From positions 434,001 through 498,000 of the forward strand of contig LSRY02000033.1 of NCBI GenBank assembly GCA_001643675.2: DNA of 64,000 nucleotides. Direction: 5' to 3'. Shown piece after piece: positions 30,341 to 39,720 of this stretch. The notes below the pieces were generated by a model. That model did not search any database and was not told the origin of the DNA. It was given only the letters and a program-made list of their open reading frames with translations. The stretch is from Monocercomonoides exilis. Its lineage: Eukaryota; Preaxostyla; Oxymonadida; Polymastigidae. Position 1 is the stretch's first letter, and each line of letters starts with the position of its first letter. The translations under genes and the position numbers were made by a program.

Positions 30341-31839
30341 AGAAGAGAAGAAAGAAAGATAGCAGTTCAGATAAAATTCAAAGAAAATTTGCAAATTTAA
30401 AGGAAAATTCAACAAATACGTATTAAAAACAATATATTAATTTCAACATTATTTTTTACGAAAAGTATCACAATATGCAGTCCAAAAAAATAAAATAAAA
30501 GACCCCTTCAAATACCTTCACAGCCCGTGGATTGTCTCTTGTGATTCTGTTCAGTGCAGTTGCTGCGCACTCACATATTTGAGTCGAAAGAGGCATACTG
30601 CCTCCCTGCTGAAAGGTCTGGAACGAGCTGTCGCTGGGATCAGTAGAGACAAGAGCCTCAACGACGATGGGGATTCCTTCATAGAGTGTGCGCTCTGCTT
30701 CTTCGATCGCTGCATCTATTGGCGAGGTGCTTGCAACAAGGGCGGCAGAAGGAAAGGGCGAAGGCGCAGCTGAACCTGACAAGAAAGAAGGTCGATCATC
30801 TGAGCTCATTCCATTCGTCTCGCCTGTTTCATCGCCCATTTGCCCGCTGTGTTCCTGTTCTGCATCGGCTTTTTCTTGCTCTCGCTCCAGCCACCGACAG
30901 CGGTCGGATGAGCGCGCTAACGTGGCATATGCATCTATCGCACGAAGATATATGTCTGGAGGGAGCTTTATGTTTTTCACAAGTTCGACAACCGGTCGGA
31001 CAATATCAAATTGAATGCAGTAATTCCGCATATCTGTCCAATATCTCGTGAAAGTTGAAATACATAATAGTGCCTTATTGGCGCATTGTCGAGGAGCATT
31101 AAAATGTTGAGATAATCGAAAATGTCAAGAATTTTTGGAAAAAAAATCGAATCAATGCAAAATAAAAATAAAACGATTCAAAAAATTATACTATCTTTAA
31201 GACGCCTTCATCGTTTGAAGATAAAAATTTCTTAAAATGCACTAATGTTCCTGAATAAAGAACAGTTTCTGTATATTTCGTTGAACGATCGCTTGCTGAC
31301 AATTTGAGAAAAAATGAGAAGGAAAAAACAGATATTTTTCCAAACCAATTGAATTTAATATAACTAGTACATGATATTGGATTGAAGGATATTGTGTTTG
31401 CGAAAGAAGTCGATTAAAAATATCCATTGGATTCAAAGAAACTAAGAGAGCAATTGTTTCTGAATTTTCTTCTGATGATCCTCTTGAAATTGCATCTTCA
31501 ATTGCCTTTATTCCTTCAAATGCTTTTTCAGGTACTTGTGAATTTGCCTCGTCAAGCAACTGAGACATTTGCATTATCTTAGAAAAAAAATTGAAAAGTG
31601 AAATCATCAAAACAGAAAAAGAAAACATTTATTGTAGGCTTAAAGGTTCTTTGTTCCATGTCTTCACGCATTTTATTTATCTCGTTATCTCTTGAACGTA
31701 AACGAATTTTCCCCAGAGATTCGTCATTTTCACTTCTCAAATTCTGAAAGTCTACATCTCGCTGAAATTTGTCTGATCGACCTTTTTGAAAACGACTACT
31801 TTCTCCTCTGAAAAAAGATGTGGAATAACGATTTGACAT
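28027..31839 (-). CDS. divergent importin-alpha (karyopherin-alpha), ARM-repeat nuclear import adaptor
   Basis: Exons in transcript order: 31839-31627, 31577-31346, 31295-31192, 31073-30516, 30087-29962, 29785-29669 and 29349-28027. All are in phase and give 890 residues. The N-terminus (residues 1-71) has a basic IBB-like segment (LRSRDNEINKMREDMEQRTF), which in the family binds importin-beta. Helical ARM repeats follow and line up with the importin order, for example ILNSIASDRSTKYTETVLYSG and CISTFTRYWTDMRNYC. A late repeat ends VRELAEDIMDQWF, like the last repeats of the family. The typical length is about 530; the extra comes from low-complexity insertions in exon 4, a Ser tract at about 545-600 and a Ser/Pro tail of about 190 residues. 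The usual ARM tryptophans of the NLS groove are largely absent, so cargo binding may differ. The last exon is intronless and GC-rich. Confidence 0.75.
30104..30360. repeat. GAAA/GA microsatellite in an importin-alpha intron
   Basis: About 250 bp of GAAAGA, AAGAA and GA units on the plus strand. In the sense direction of the gene this is an extreme CT/TTTC pyrimidine tract that ends just upstream of the acceptor of exon 5 (30087). Open frames within it are repeat artefacts. Confidence 0.9.
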
Positions 31840-31989
31840 CGCAAAATATGATAATTTTTATTTTTCCATAAAAATTATGCTTTTGTTATGAAATGAACAA
31901 AAGACTGAAAATTTCTTTGATAAATTGCCAAACTTTCCAAGATAACCTGTTTCAACAAATTCCAAAAAATTTCAACCATAAGAAAATAT
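31840..31989. promoter_or_regulatory. 150-bp head-to-head promoter region with AAGATAA
   Basis: Lies between the importin-alpha ATG (minus) and the LC8 ATG (plus). It holds the word AAGATAA at 31939-31945, shared with other start regions in the window. Its role as a promoter element is inference. Confidence 0.5.
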
Positions 31990-32445
31990 ATGCAGTTAAA
32001 CATCCTTTCAACGGATATGAGCCCTGACCATATGCAGGGATTGAAAACGTTATCAAAAGAGTTTTATGATAGAATTTTACTTCAAGCAAAGGATCAATAT
32101 TTGAACAAAGGCTTTGAACGCGTTGTTGCGAAATGGTTTAAAGAAGGATTTGATCATCAATTTGGGTGTGATATAAATATAATGAATGTTCATTTATTGA
32201 GTCTGAAAATTAATTCTTTATTATAACATTATCATCATAGGCCTGCATGGCACTGCATTGCTGGGCCAGAGTTTGCAGCCTTTGTAACCCATGAAGCAAA
32301 ATCCTTAGCATACTTTAACCTTCAATATTCTCCTCCACCAAAAAAAGCTAGTCATACTCAAGGTCAGCAAGAAGATGAATTTGAAAAAAAGAAAGAAGCT
32401 CAACCGATTGCATTTTGGAGGATATTACTTTTCAAGGCGGGTTGA
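31990..32445 (+). CDS. LC8-type dynein light chain with a loop insertion
   Basis: Exons 31990-32165 and 32241-32445 give 126 residues to TGA (donor gtgtga, phase 2). The N-terminal TDMSPDHMQ matches the ADMSEEMQ of LC8. The core reads GPAWHCIAGPEFAAFVTHEA and ends IAFWRILLFKAG, as in LC8 (WHCIVG, SYVTHE, ILLFKSG). LC8 dimers bind short linear motifs in dynein intermediate chains, radial spokes and many other partners. The canonical length is 89; this protein has about 25 extra residues at 88-113 (Pro/Lys/Gln/Glu-rich) between the strands near the partner-binding groove, plus a slightly longer N-terminus. It may therefore be an axonemal paralogue and not the general hub. Confidence 0.88.
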
Positions 32446-32772
32446 AATAAATAACGACTCCTTTGTTGAATTAAAAAAATTCACTTCATCATTCAATTTT
32501 CTTATGTTTGTTTGAATTATTAATTGAATCATTTAATAAGATCTTGAAAAATCAAAACAAAGATTTCTCTTTTTTTTCAAAATTTAAATAAATGTTTTTT
32601 TTTTTTCTTATTTATTTGTTATATTTTAGCGCATGGCGAATCGTTCATGTTATATGTTCTTTTATTTGAAATAGCAATGAGGAATTTGATTTTCGAGTTT
32701 TCCGGTTGAAAAAAATTATCCAAGACTTTTTTAGAACCCTTAATCAAAATTGATAATACTAGCTTCTTGTCG
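32446..32772. other. AT-rich spacer upstream of the UBX gene
   Basis: No gene is seen. GATAATAC lies at 32752-32759, just before the UBX-protein ATG, and resembles the AAGATAA word in other start regions. Confidence 0.45.
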
Positions 32773-34992
32773 ATGGGGCTTACATGTTCGACACCAGAAG
32801 TTCCAATTAATGTTCTGAATACTAAAGATGAAAACATTTTTGATCTTTCGCTTAAAATTGAGCCTTCAATGACATTGAAGCAATTAAAGGAGAAAGTGGC
32901 AACTTTTATGAGTTTGAACTCTAATAACTTTGTTTTTATTGAGCCTTCTCTAAATGGTGATAAAAATGAATCTGAGTCAATGTCGTTCAAGAAATTAAAA
33001 ATACATCCTGAAAGAATTGTTCTTTTGTACGATAATAATGGAATAAATAACAAAAGAATAGCTTCTCATAAAACTTATTCAAAGGAACTCATTAATGCTT
33101 CCAATGAAAATAAAAGGAAAATTTACGCTTTGAAGAGAAATGGGCAGAATTCTTCAATTGATTCACCTTCTTTATCATCACAAATAGCATCACACCTAAA
33201 TGACGGGCCAAATCTTGCTCTTTCTGAACATGTTTCATCGGATTTTACTTTAAAAGAGATGTCTAATTTTTTCATCCTTATTCAAAACCAGTCAAAGAAT
33301 CAAGATCTTCCTCTTTTTTTGGATACAATTCGAATTCATGATTTAACAATAGTTCCTAAATTCGAGATGGGTTCTTTTTTTGAAGCCGTTGAATATGCAT
33401 GTAAGGAACTTAAATTGCTTGTTGCATATGTTCATAAAGAAGGTGAAGAAGGGCGAACGATTTTTCAAGAAATATTCTGCAAAGATTCAATGATTAATTT
33501 TTTGAACAATGATTGTGTATTTTATGGAATAAGTTTCTCAAAAGCCAAAACTTTTGATAAAGCCACAGAAAAACTGCTTCCCTGCTGTCTTATTTTAGCA
33601 CCGTTAGCAGGACAAATTCATGTGATGCGAATGTTGCGTCTTGGCAAAGGAAAGAAAGCACAGAATGGTAAAAGCTCTTCGTCAACAAGTTCATCGAATT
33701 CCCCACATCCGTCTGTTTCTGTTCATGTCTCTACCGAGACGGTTTTTGAGCAGCTGCTGGCAGCTTCAGTTGAATTGAACGAGATGCATGAGCTTCTCTA
33801 TTCAGCAGGCGATGACGACCACTCTCTTGCCTTGCTGGACAGATTTGTGATGAAATCGATTGTTTCCGAAAGAAATGCCTCGCGAGCCAGTCGTGCAGAT
33901 AACGACGCGCACTCCATAGAATCTGAGATTCTGCAGTCATCTTCTATTATGTATCCTTCTTCGCCTTCTTCTTCATCTTCATCATCATCATCATCTTCTT
34001 CTTCTTCTTCTTCTGGTGCTCGGTCGGCTTCTGCTTCAGCTTCGGCTTCTGCATCTGCATCTTCGTCTGATTATTCTTCAATGGCAAGTGTATCAAATCC
34101 CATTTCACAAGCATCACCTCGCATGTCACCGTCATCTCATTTGTATTCTGACTCTTTCGACCCGTTTTCACCAGCAAGCAGCCAGCCAGCCGACGTCTTG
34201 TCTTCACAAGGAGCAAGAATGGAGTGGGGAGGAGCGCCTCAGAGCGATGCGGAGCTCGCCAGGAACATTGTGAAGATGCTGAATGAGATGGTGCCTGGGA
34301 GTGGGAGTGGGAATGTGAGCAGCGGGCCAGGCGGCATTGGAGGTGTGAAGTCACCGAGGCAGACGCACACGCTGAGTGCAGAGGAAGAGGCAAAGCTGCT
34401 GGAAGACAGGGAAATCGCATCGGCGACGCAGGCTGAGTATGAAGAGTCGATGCTCATTGACCAAGCAAAGGAGCAGTCGCGGAAGGACGAAGAAGAAAGG
34501 CAGATGAGGCTGGTGAGAGAGGCAGAGCTTGCCGAGCAGAGGCGAGCAGAAGAAGCGGAAGCGAAAGAGATCGAGCGATTGGAGAAGCTGGAGACGAGGA
34601 AAAAGATGAATGCGGAACTGGCTGTTCCTGAGCCGTCTGAAGACGAGTCCCTTCCAGCGGGAGAAGTGCGGTGTGTGCTGCAGCTGCGCCTTCCTGCTCC
34701 GTTTGAAACCTTCACAAGAACATTCATCACAAACAACACAATTGCCAATGTGGCTGCTGTGGTCAGGCAGAAGTATCCGGAGCTGCTGGAAAGAGACGTC
34801 AAGCTGGTGTCGTTTCCACGCGTTGTGCATTCTGATGAGCAGACGCTGAGAGAGGCAGGGCTGTTTCCAAGGGCGGCGCTTATTGTGGAGATAAGCGAGC
34901 CTGAAGATGAAGAAGATGATGATGAAGATGAAGAAGGAGAAGGAGAAGAGGGAGAAGGCAGTGCAGAAGAAGAGGGAGCAGATGGGAGATGA
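32773..34992 (+). CDS. UBL-UAS-UBX protein (FAF1/UBXD8-like p97 adaptor)
   Basis: 739 residues, intronless, from ATG at 32773; the in-frame TTG six bases upstream is not a credible start. Order: an N-terminal ubiquitin-like fold (about 10-90); a thioredoxin-like UAS domain (about 163-305, with FILIQNQSKNQ and the CCLILAPLAG segment); a Ser-rich linker with a 20-Ser tract (about 395-420); a Glu/Arg coiled coil (about 540-616); and a C-terminal UBX domain (about 630-712; VRCVLQLRLPAPFETFTRTF, then YPELLERDVKLVSFPR). The tail is acidic. UBX domains dock on the N-domain of Cdc48/p97 in ER-associated and other ubiquitin-dependent degradation. The typical UBX FPR loop is present as SFPR. The N-terminus MGLTCS fits an N-myristoylation/palmitoylation context, which would attach it to membranes without the hairpin used by UBXD8; this is inference. 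Confidence 0.85.
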   Translation: MGLTCSTPEVPINVLNTKDENIFDLSLKIEPSMTLKQLKEKVATFMSLNSNNFVFIEPSLNGDKNESESMSFKKLKIHPERIVLLYDNNGINNKRIASHKTYSKELINASNENKRKIYALKRNGQNSSIDSPSLSSQIASHLNDGPNLALSEHVSSDFTLKEMSNFFILIQNQSKNQDLPLFLDTIRIHDLTIVPKFEMGSFFEAVEYACKELKLLVAYVHKEGEEGRTIFQEIFCKDSMINFLNNDCVFYGISFSKAKTFDKATEKLLPCCLILAPLAGQIHVMRMLRLGKGKKAQNGKSSSSTSSSNSPHPSVSVHVSTETVFEQLLAASVELNEMHELLYSAGDDDHSLALLDRFVMKSIVSERNASRASRADNDAHSIESEILQSSSIMYPSSPSSSSSSSSSSSSSSSSGARSASASASASASASSSDYSSMASVSNPISQASPRMSPSSHLYSDSFDPFSPASSQPADVLSSQGARMEWGGAPQSDAELARNIVKMLNEMVPGSGSGNVSSGPGGIGGVKSPRQTHTLSAEEEAKLLEDREIASATQAEYEESMLIDQAKEQSRKDEEERQMRLVREAELAEQRRAEEAEAKEIERLEKLETRKKMNAELAVPEPSEDESLPAGEVRCVLQLRLPAPFETFTRTFITNNTIANVAAVVRQKYPELLERDVKLVSFPRVVHSDEQTLREAGLFPRAALIVEISEPEDEEDDDEDEEGEGEEGEGSAEEEGADGR

Positions 34993-36201
34993 AGCAGAAA
35001 GGGGATGTTGCAATAGAATTGTAGATGCAATTTTTTAAAGAAGAACAACAGTTTTTGTGATTTGTCACAATAATTTAGCTTCACTTAATTGAAATGTATT
35101 TCGGAATAATGAAGAATAAAGTTATGACTATTTTCTTTTGGATGGAAAAATAAATTGCGTTTTGCGAGCAATTTACGACAAAAAATCAAAAGGATTCGAT
35201 TTATGAACTTCGTTTTGAACACATTTTCGATATCTTCATATCAATTAAATCTAATCGTTATTTCATTATTTTTTTTTTTTCCATTCATTTATTGCAATAT
35301 TAGGATATATAGTCATGCGTCAAATAGTCATTTCCATTGAATCTTCCATGTTTTTAATGAACTTTTTGTTGTTTTTTTTGAATTCATTGGAGTTTTGTAA
35401 CATTTATGTTTTGTTAATCATTCATCATTTGCTTTGAGTATGAAGTTGCATTTCGTCATGATTTATGTTTTTTCTATTCTTTTTCTTTTTTTTTCTTTTT
35501 AACTCCATTGTCAATTTATTCTGATAATGTTTTTGTTGATGGGAAAAAAAAATCATTTCAACTGCTTATTTCTTTCTTCCTCTGATTTTTTATGTGATAA
35601 CCTTTGTCAATTCATTTTCGCTCATATTATTTTGCGGAATAAAATAGTTTTTTTTTAAAAAAAAAAATATTGGACAAATATTATGAAAAAGAAAAAGAAA
35701 TGAGTTTGCAATGTTTAATGCTGTTATTTCATTTCCGCTCAATTTGAAACAAAAAATAAAAAAAAATTGTAATCATAACTCTCTTTTTTTAAAAAAAATC
35801 ACTCTTTGATAGACGACATGCTCAAGAAAGTTAGCCTTTAAAAAATATAAATATAACATGAATAGAACTCAAATTTTCGAGAGTGCGTAATGAATAATTC
35901 CATTATTCTTTGAAAGTATCTGCTCTTCCTTCATTGAGTTTGTTGCAATTATTAAAACATTCAAAAAACAGTTGCTTTGTATTTACAGTTTGTTTTTTTT
36001 CTGTTTTTCCCCAAACATAAAATAAAAACAATCATAACAATGTGTTATGGTACTGTAAAGGCCAAATAATAAATACAATAAAAAAATACAAATTAATAAA
36101 TATATATAGAAAAAAAAGAAATAATCTTCTCACACATTTCATAATTTTCCTTTGCTATTTGCGACAGATACCCTCTTTTTCATCAATCTTTTACACTCTC
36201 C
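34993..36201. other. AT-rich convergent spacer
   Basis: This 1.2-kb region separates two convergent genes (UBX and hexokinase). It shows homopolymer runs and AATAAA words only. No open frame has convincing composition. Confidence 0.6.
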
Positions 36202-37593
36202 TTAATGAGCAACCTGAACAGCAGCAATGATTGCTGCACCAAGCCCGCTTCCATCTTGTGTCCCCACAACATGTACTTCTGGGGGTGTTGGACCCATCAT
36301 CAGTGACTTACAGCACTTGTCCACTGATGCGTGCAGCTCCTCCTTGTATCCAATGTGCTTGTGATAAACTGAACCGTCAATGGCCACAGTCAACTCCTCC
36401 AGCTGTTCCCCGGTGGTCACAATGTGTTGAATGAGAGTTGAAATTGCAACAGCCGCATAGCGGGCGCTTCGAACAACGATTGCATGGAACAAAGAACGAA
36501 TCAAAACAACTTCGTGCAGTGGAATGGCATTTTTGTCCAGTGATTTGTCTTCACAAAAACGAATGATAAAGCTTCGTGCCATATCCATGTTTGGTGAGCG
36601 GTCATGTTCAACTTTTCCAATTTCGATTAGTGACAATTCTTCATTTTTGTCCCAAACTCCGATTTTCTCTTGATCGAAGCAGTTAAGAATCCAACCGCAT
36701 CGAATGCATTTGTTCATGCACACGCGAACCAGCATTGGAAGATAACGACCAGAAACCATTTTTTCAAGTCGCTGTTGCCCTTGTTTCCTTGTCATGTGAT
36801 TGACTTCGTCATCTTCTGGAGTACTTGGAAATCCATCATAGCCTCCCCACTCCATGTTAATGATCATTTTCTTTGATGCCGCTTCTGACGATGACGATGA
36901 TGATGATGATGCTCCTTCTTGATTAATTTTCGTGATTGCTTCCATTCTTTCCTGATAGCATGCATTTGAACCTGTTCCGAGAATCACTCCGATCTTGGCT
37001 GTTGGATGCTCAGTAGTTGATGCGCAAAGTGTTCCAACTGTATCATTACACAAAGCAACAACTTTGACCCATTCGTATTTACGCTTTGCCAGTTCTGCGT
37101 GCAATAATTCAACAACGTCCTTTCCAACAACACCCGAAGCAACAAATTCTTTTGTCCACATAATCAATTTCCCTGAAGCAATTGAAGTCTGTTGAATAGG
37201 AAAAGAAAAAGTGAAGCCAACTGGCAGCACTTCAGGCCTTGGTTCAAGGAATGATTTGTTTTCTTCCAAAAATTCGACAATGAAACTTGCGATTGTTGAA
37301 AACAAGATTTCGCCTGTTGGAATCTTTGGATCAAGAACCATGCTGCGCTGCACCTTATTGCGAATAGTGTTCAATTCTGTTTTTATAAGCAAGCAACGCA
37401 AATTTGTTCCTCCAAAATCAACTGCAAGAAACACTCCACTTTCATTTCCTGATGGCGTGTCAGTAAAGCTTGGGATCATCATCAATGATCCTCCTTTCCC
37501 TGCAAGCCCAGATTTCATTGTTTGTAGCATGTGATGAGAAACATCATGCATTTTTGTCACATCGCAATCAAACTGTTGAATAAATTGTTCCAT
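36202..37593 (-). CDS. hexokinase
   Basis: 463 residues, one exon, ATG to TAA. It phosphorylates hexoses with ATP at the first step of glycolysis. Phosphate-1 loop: LAVDFGGTNLR (D59-R66). Sugar-binding SFP is at 130-132 with TK at 147-148; the catalytic Asp lies in NDTVGT (D184). The phosphate-2 segment is GVILGTGSNACY (about 204-215). The MEWGG sugar contact and adenosine segments (VAIDGSVYHKH, GTQDGSGLGAAI) are also present. The length matches a single-domain hexokinase/glucokinase. A short poly-Ser insertion (about 229-237) interrupts the small domain. An in-frame TGA lies 16 codons upstream of the ATG, with no in-frame ATG between. TTATCTT (37699-37705) and AAGATAA (37717-37723) lie in the 5' region. 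Confidence 0.95.
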   Translation of the reverse strand: MEQFIQQFDCDVTKMHDVSHHMLQTMKSGLAGKGGSLMMIPSFTDTPSGNESGVFLAVDFGGTNLRCLLIKTELNTIRNKVQRSMVLDPKIPTGEILFSTIASFIVEFLEENKSFLEPRPEVLPVGFTFSFPIQQTSIASGKLIMWTKEFVASGVVGKDVVELLHAELAKRKYEWVKVVALCNDTVGTLCASTTEHPTAKIGVILGTGSNACYQERMEAITKINQEGASSSSSSSSEAASKKMIINMEWGGYDGFPSTPEDDEVNHMTRKQGQQRLEKMVSGRYLPMLVRVCMNKCIRCGWILNCFDQEKIGVWDKNEELSLIEIGKVEHDRSPNMDMARSFIIRFCEDKSLDKNAIPLHEVVLIRSLFHAIVVRSARYAAVAISTLIQHIVTTGEQLEELTVAIDGSVYHKHIGYKEELHASVDKCCKSLMMGPTPPEVHVVGTQDGSGLGAAIIAAVQVAH

Positions 37594-38722
37594 TTCACGA
37601 AGTCGATCTTGTTCGCATAATTTTATTGATCATCTTTGTAGATTAAGGGACTTTTCTCAACGAAATGAGTCAGACATTTTTTTAATATTTTTTCATATTT
37701 ATCTTTAAAAAAAAATAAGATAATTAATTATATCAAATGAAAATAAAATTTACTTCTCTGAATTAATAATAAAAATTTTCTCAATTTTCACACTAACTAA
37801 TCACATTTTTTTTTATTTAAGGAAAACAATGATATCATTTCATGAATAAATAATTTTACACACTAAAAGGTTCGTTTTATTTTTAATAAATAAATTGATA
37901 ATAAATTGTATTTATTATTCTGGAGAAACACGGAGAAATTTTTGAGGTTTTCAAACATGTCAAATACAAAACGTTCACGTAGTTATTTGTATCAAATGCA
38001 AAGATTGTTAATAGTTGAAACGGGAAATATATTTTTTATTTAAAACTGTAGTGAAAAAAAGATTTAACGAAATATTTTTTTAAAAAGATTCAAATAAACG
38101 CTGTTGAAAATTGGAATTTTATAATGAAACGTTTTAAACTGAACAATTTTTATTGCTGAAAACCATATGTTTATGATATCGTGGATGAATCGCTTTGGTA
38201 TTTTTTTACAGTTTTTTCATTGAATGGTTTCATTCATGTGATCCGGAATAATGAAATATTTGGGAAACATTTTTTTTCCAAATACGCTTTCTTCCATTTT
38301 CAACAAAACAAGCTCTATTCATAACTTCATTACTGTCAAAATTAATCGAATAAAATGTGAAGACTTTTTTCAAAATGTCAACGTTCACATATGAGTGATT
38401 CTTTTTGATGTTAAATGTTTATCAAATTAAATGACTATCCAAATATTTTTTTACAGATATTTTATGAGATGAATTCAACGATTTTTAAAAAAAGTTGAAC
38501 ATCCATTTCGAAAACTTTCATTAACCGAAAACAAGTTTGTCGCAAATTTTTTTGAATTGTGTTAAACAAATGGGGAAAAATATGAACATTCAAGCTTTTT
38601 TGTTCAAACCATAAAAATAATAATTCATTCATATCTTTATTTATCTTTTTAAAATTTAAGTATGAATTGAATTTTAATAACTGTTAACAAGAATTACTGT
38701 AGCACATAACATGATTCAGATA
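37594..38722. other. AT-rich spacer upstream of hexokinase
   Basis: About 1.1 kb with no supported gene. The first 150 bp carry the AAGATAA/TTATCTT words noted for hexokinase. Confidence 0.55.
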
Positions 38723-39068
38723 TCGCACAAAATACCGGACAAGATCGATATCTCAATAACCGCAAGAAGAAAAATTCTAATAATTTTCATCAAAATATAT
38801 CTCATCAATACAAACTCACATGACATACAAGACTTTCATGACTTCCTCGTTTGAACTCAGAAAAAATATATATCGAAATCTCGGAGAAACTCAAAATCCT
38901 ATTTCTCCGAGATTTCGATATATATTTTTTCTGAGTTCAAACGAGGAAGTCATGAAAGTCTTGTATGTCATGTGAGTTTGTATTGATGAGATATATTTTG
39001 ATGAAAATTATTAGAATTTTTCTTCTTGCGGTTATTGAGATATCGATCTTGTCCGGTATTTTGTGCGA
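38723..39068. repeat. perfect palindrome, 167-bp arms and 12-bp loop
   Basis: The left arm 38723-38889 and right arm 38902-39068 are exact reverse complements, with the loop ctcaaaatccta. The right end carries an additional near-copy of the terminus (about 39069-39092; GTCCGGTATTTTATGCGA). There is no coding capacity. It could be a miniature inverted-repeat element or the product of hairpin-mediated duplication. Confidence 0.85.
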
Positions 39069-39720
39069 CGTCCGGTATTTTATGCGATATCTGTATCTTG
39101 TGACCTCGTAAGATTATCAAAAAACAAACAGATTTTATTTTTAATATTGTATCACAAAAAGTTCATCTGCTGTGAAATGTTTTTCTATGAAAATACACGA
39201 AGTTGTATATTATGTCCCCAAGATGATATCATTAATTCAACAATGAAGATTTTCGGAATGACGATTCCAAGCTGGTATTTTCTTTGTTGAAAAATTTTCC
39301 ATTGAAATGTTAAATAATTTGTATTTATGTAACAGCCCGATATTAATGACGATCAAATTACAAAATAGTCATCTTTGACATTATCATTATTATTACGTTC
39401 ATGAATTTATTAAATTGGAACATTTTTGAAATGAAATTTTCGATCTTGAAAATATGGAAAACAATATCATGCATTTTGTATTTTGTTCCACTTGACATTT
39501 TATTTAATATTCGTAATCACATGATAATTTCAAATGCTTTTTTCAGAGGACGAAAGACAATTAATGGTATGATGAATGTGAATGTTTGGAATAAATTCTT
39601 CTTTTTTCATTTATGCAGAAAATATTTTTACCATTATTGATTAAGTTTATTATCAAAAACATTTCATGAATCCTCAATATTCTATTTTGATAAAGTCTCT
39701 GCTTCTGAATATTCACATTT
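39069..39720. other. AT-rich spacer
   Basis: Two short ATG frames (39063-39290 and 39401-39640) are AT-driven and match nothing recognised. They may be outer remnants of the pseudogene that follows. Confidence 0.35.

Noticed and set aside
30048-30426. Open frames of Arg/Glu/Lys or Ser/Leu repeats
   Set aside because: Translations of the GA microsatellite within an intron.
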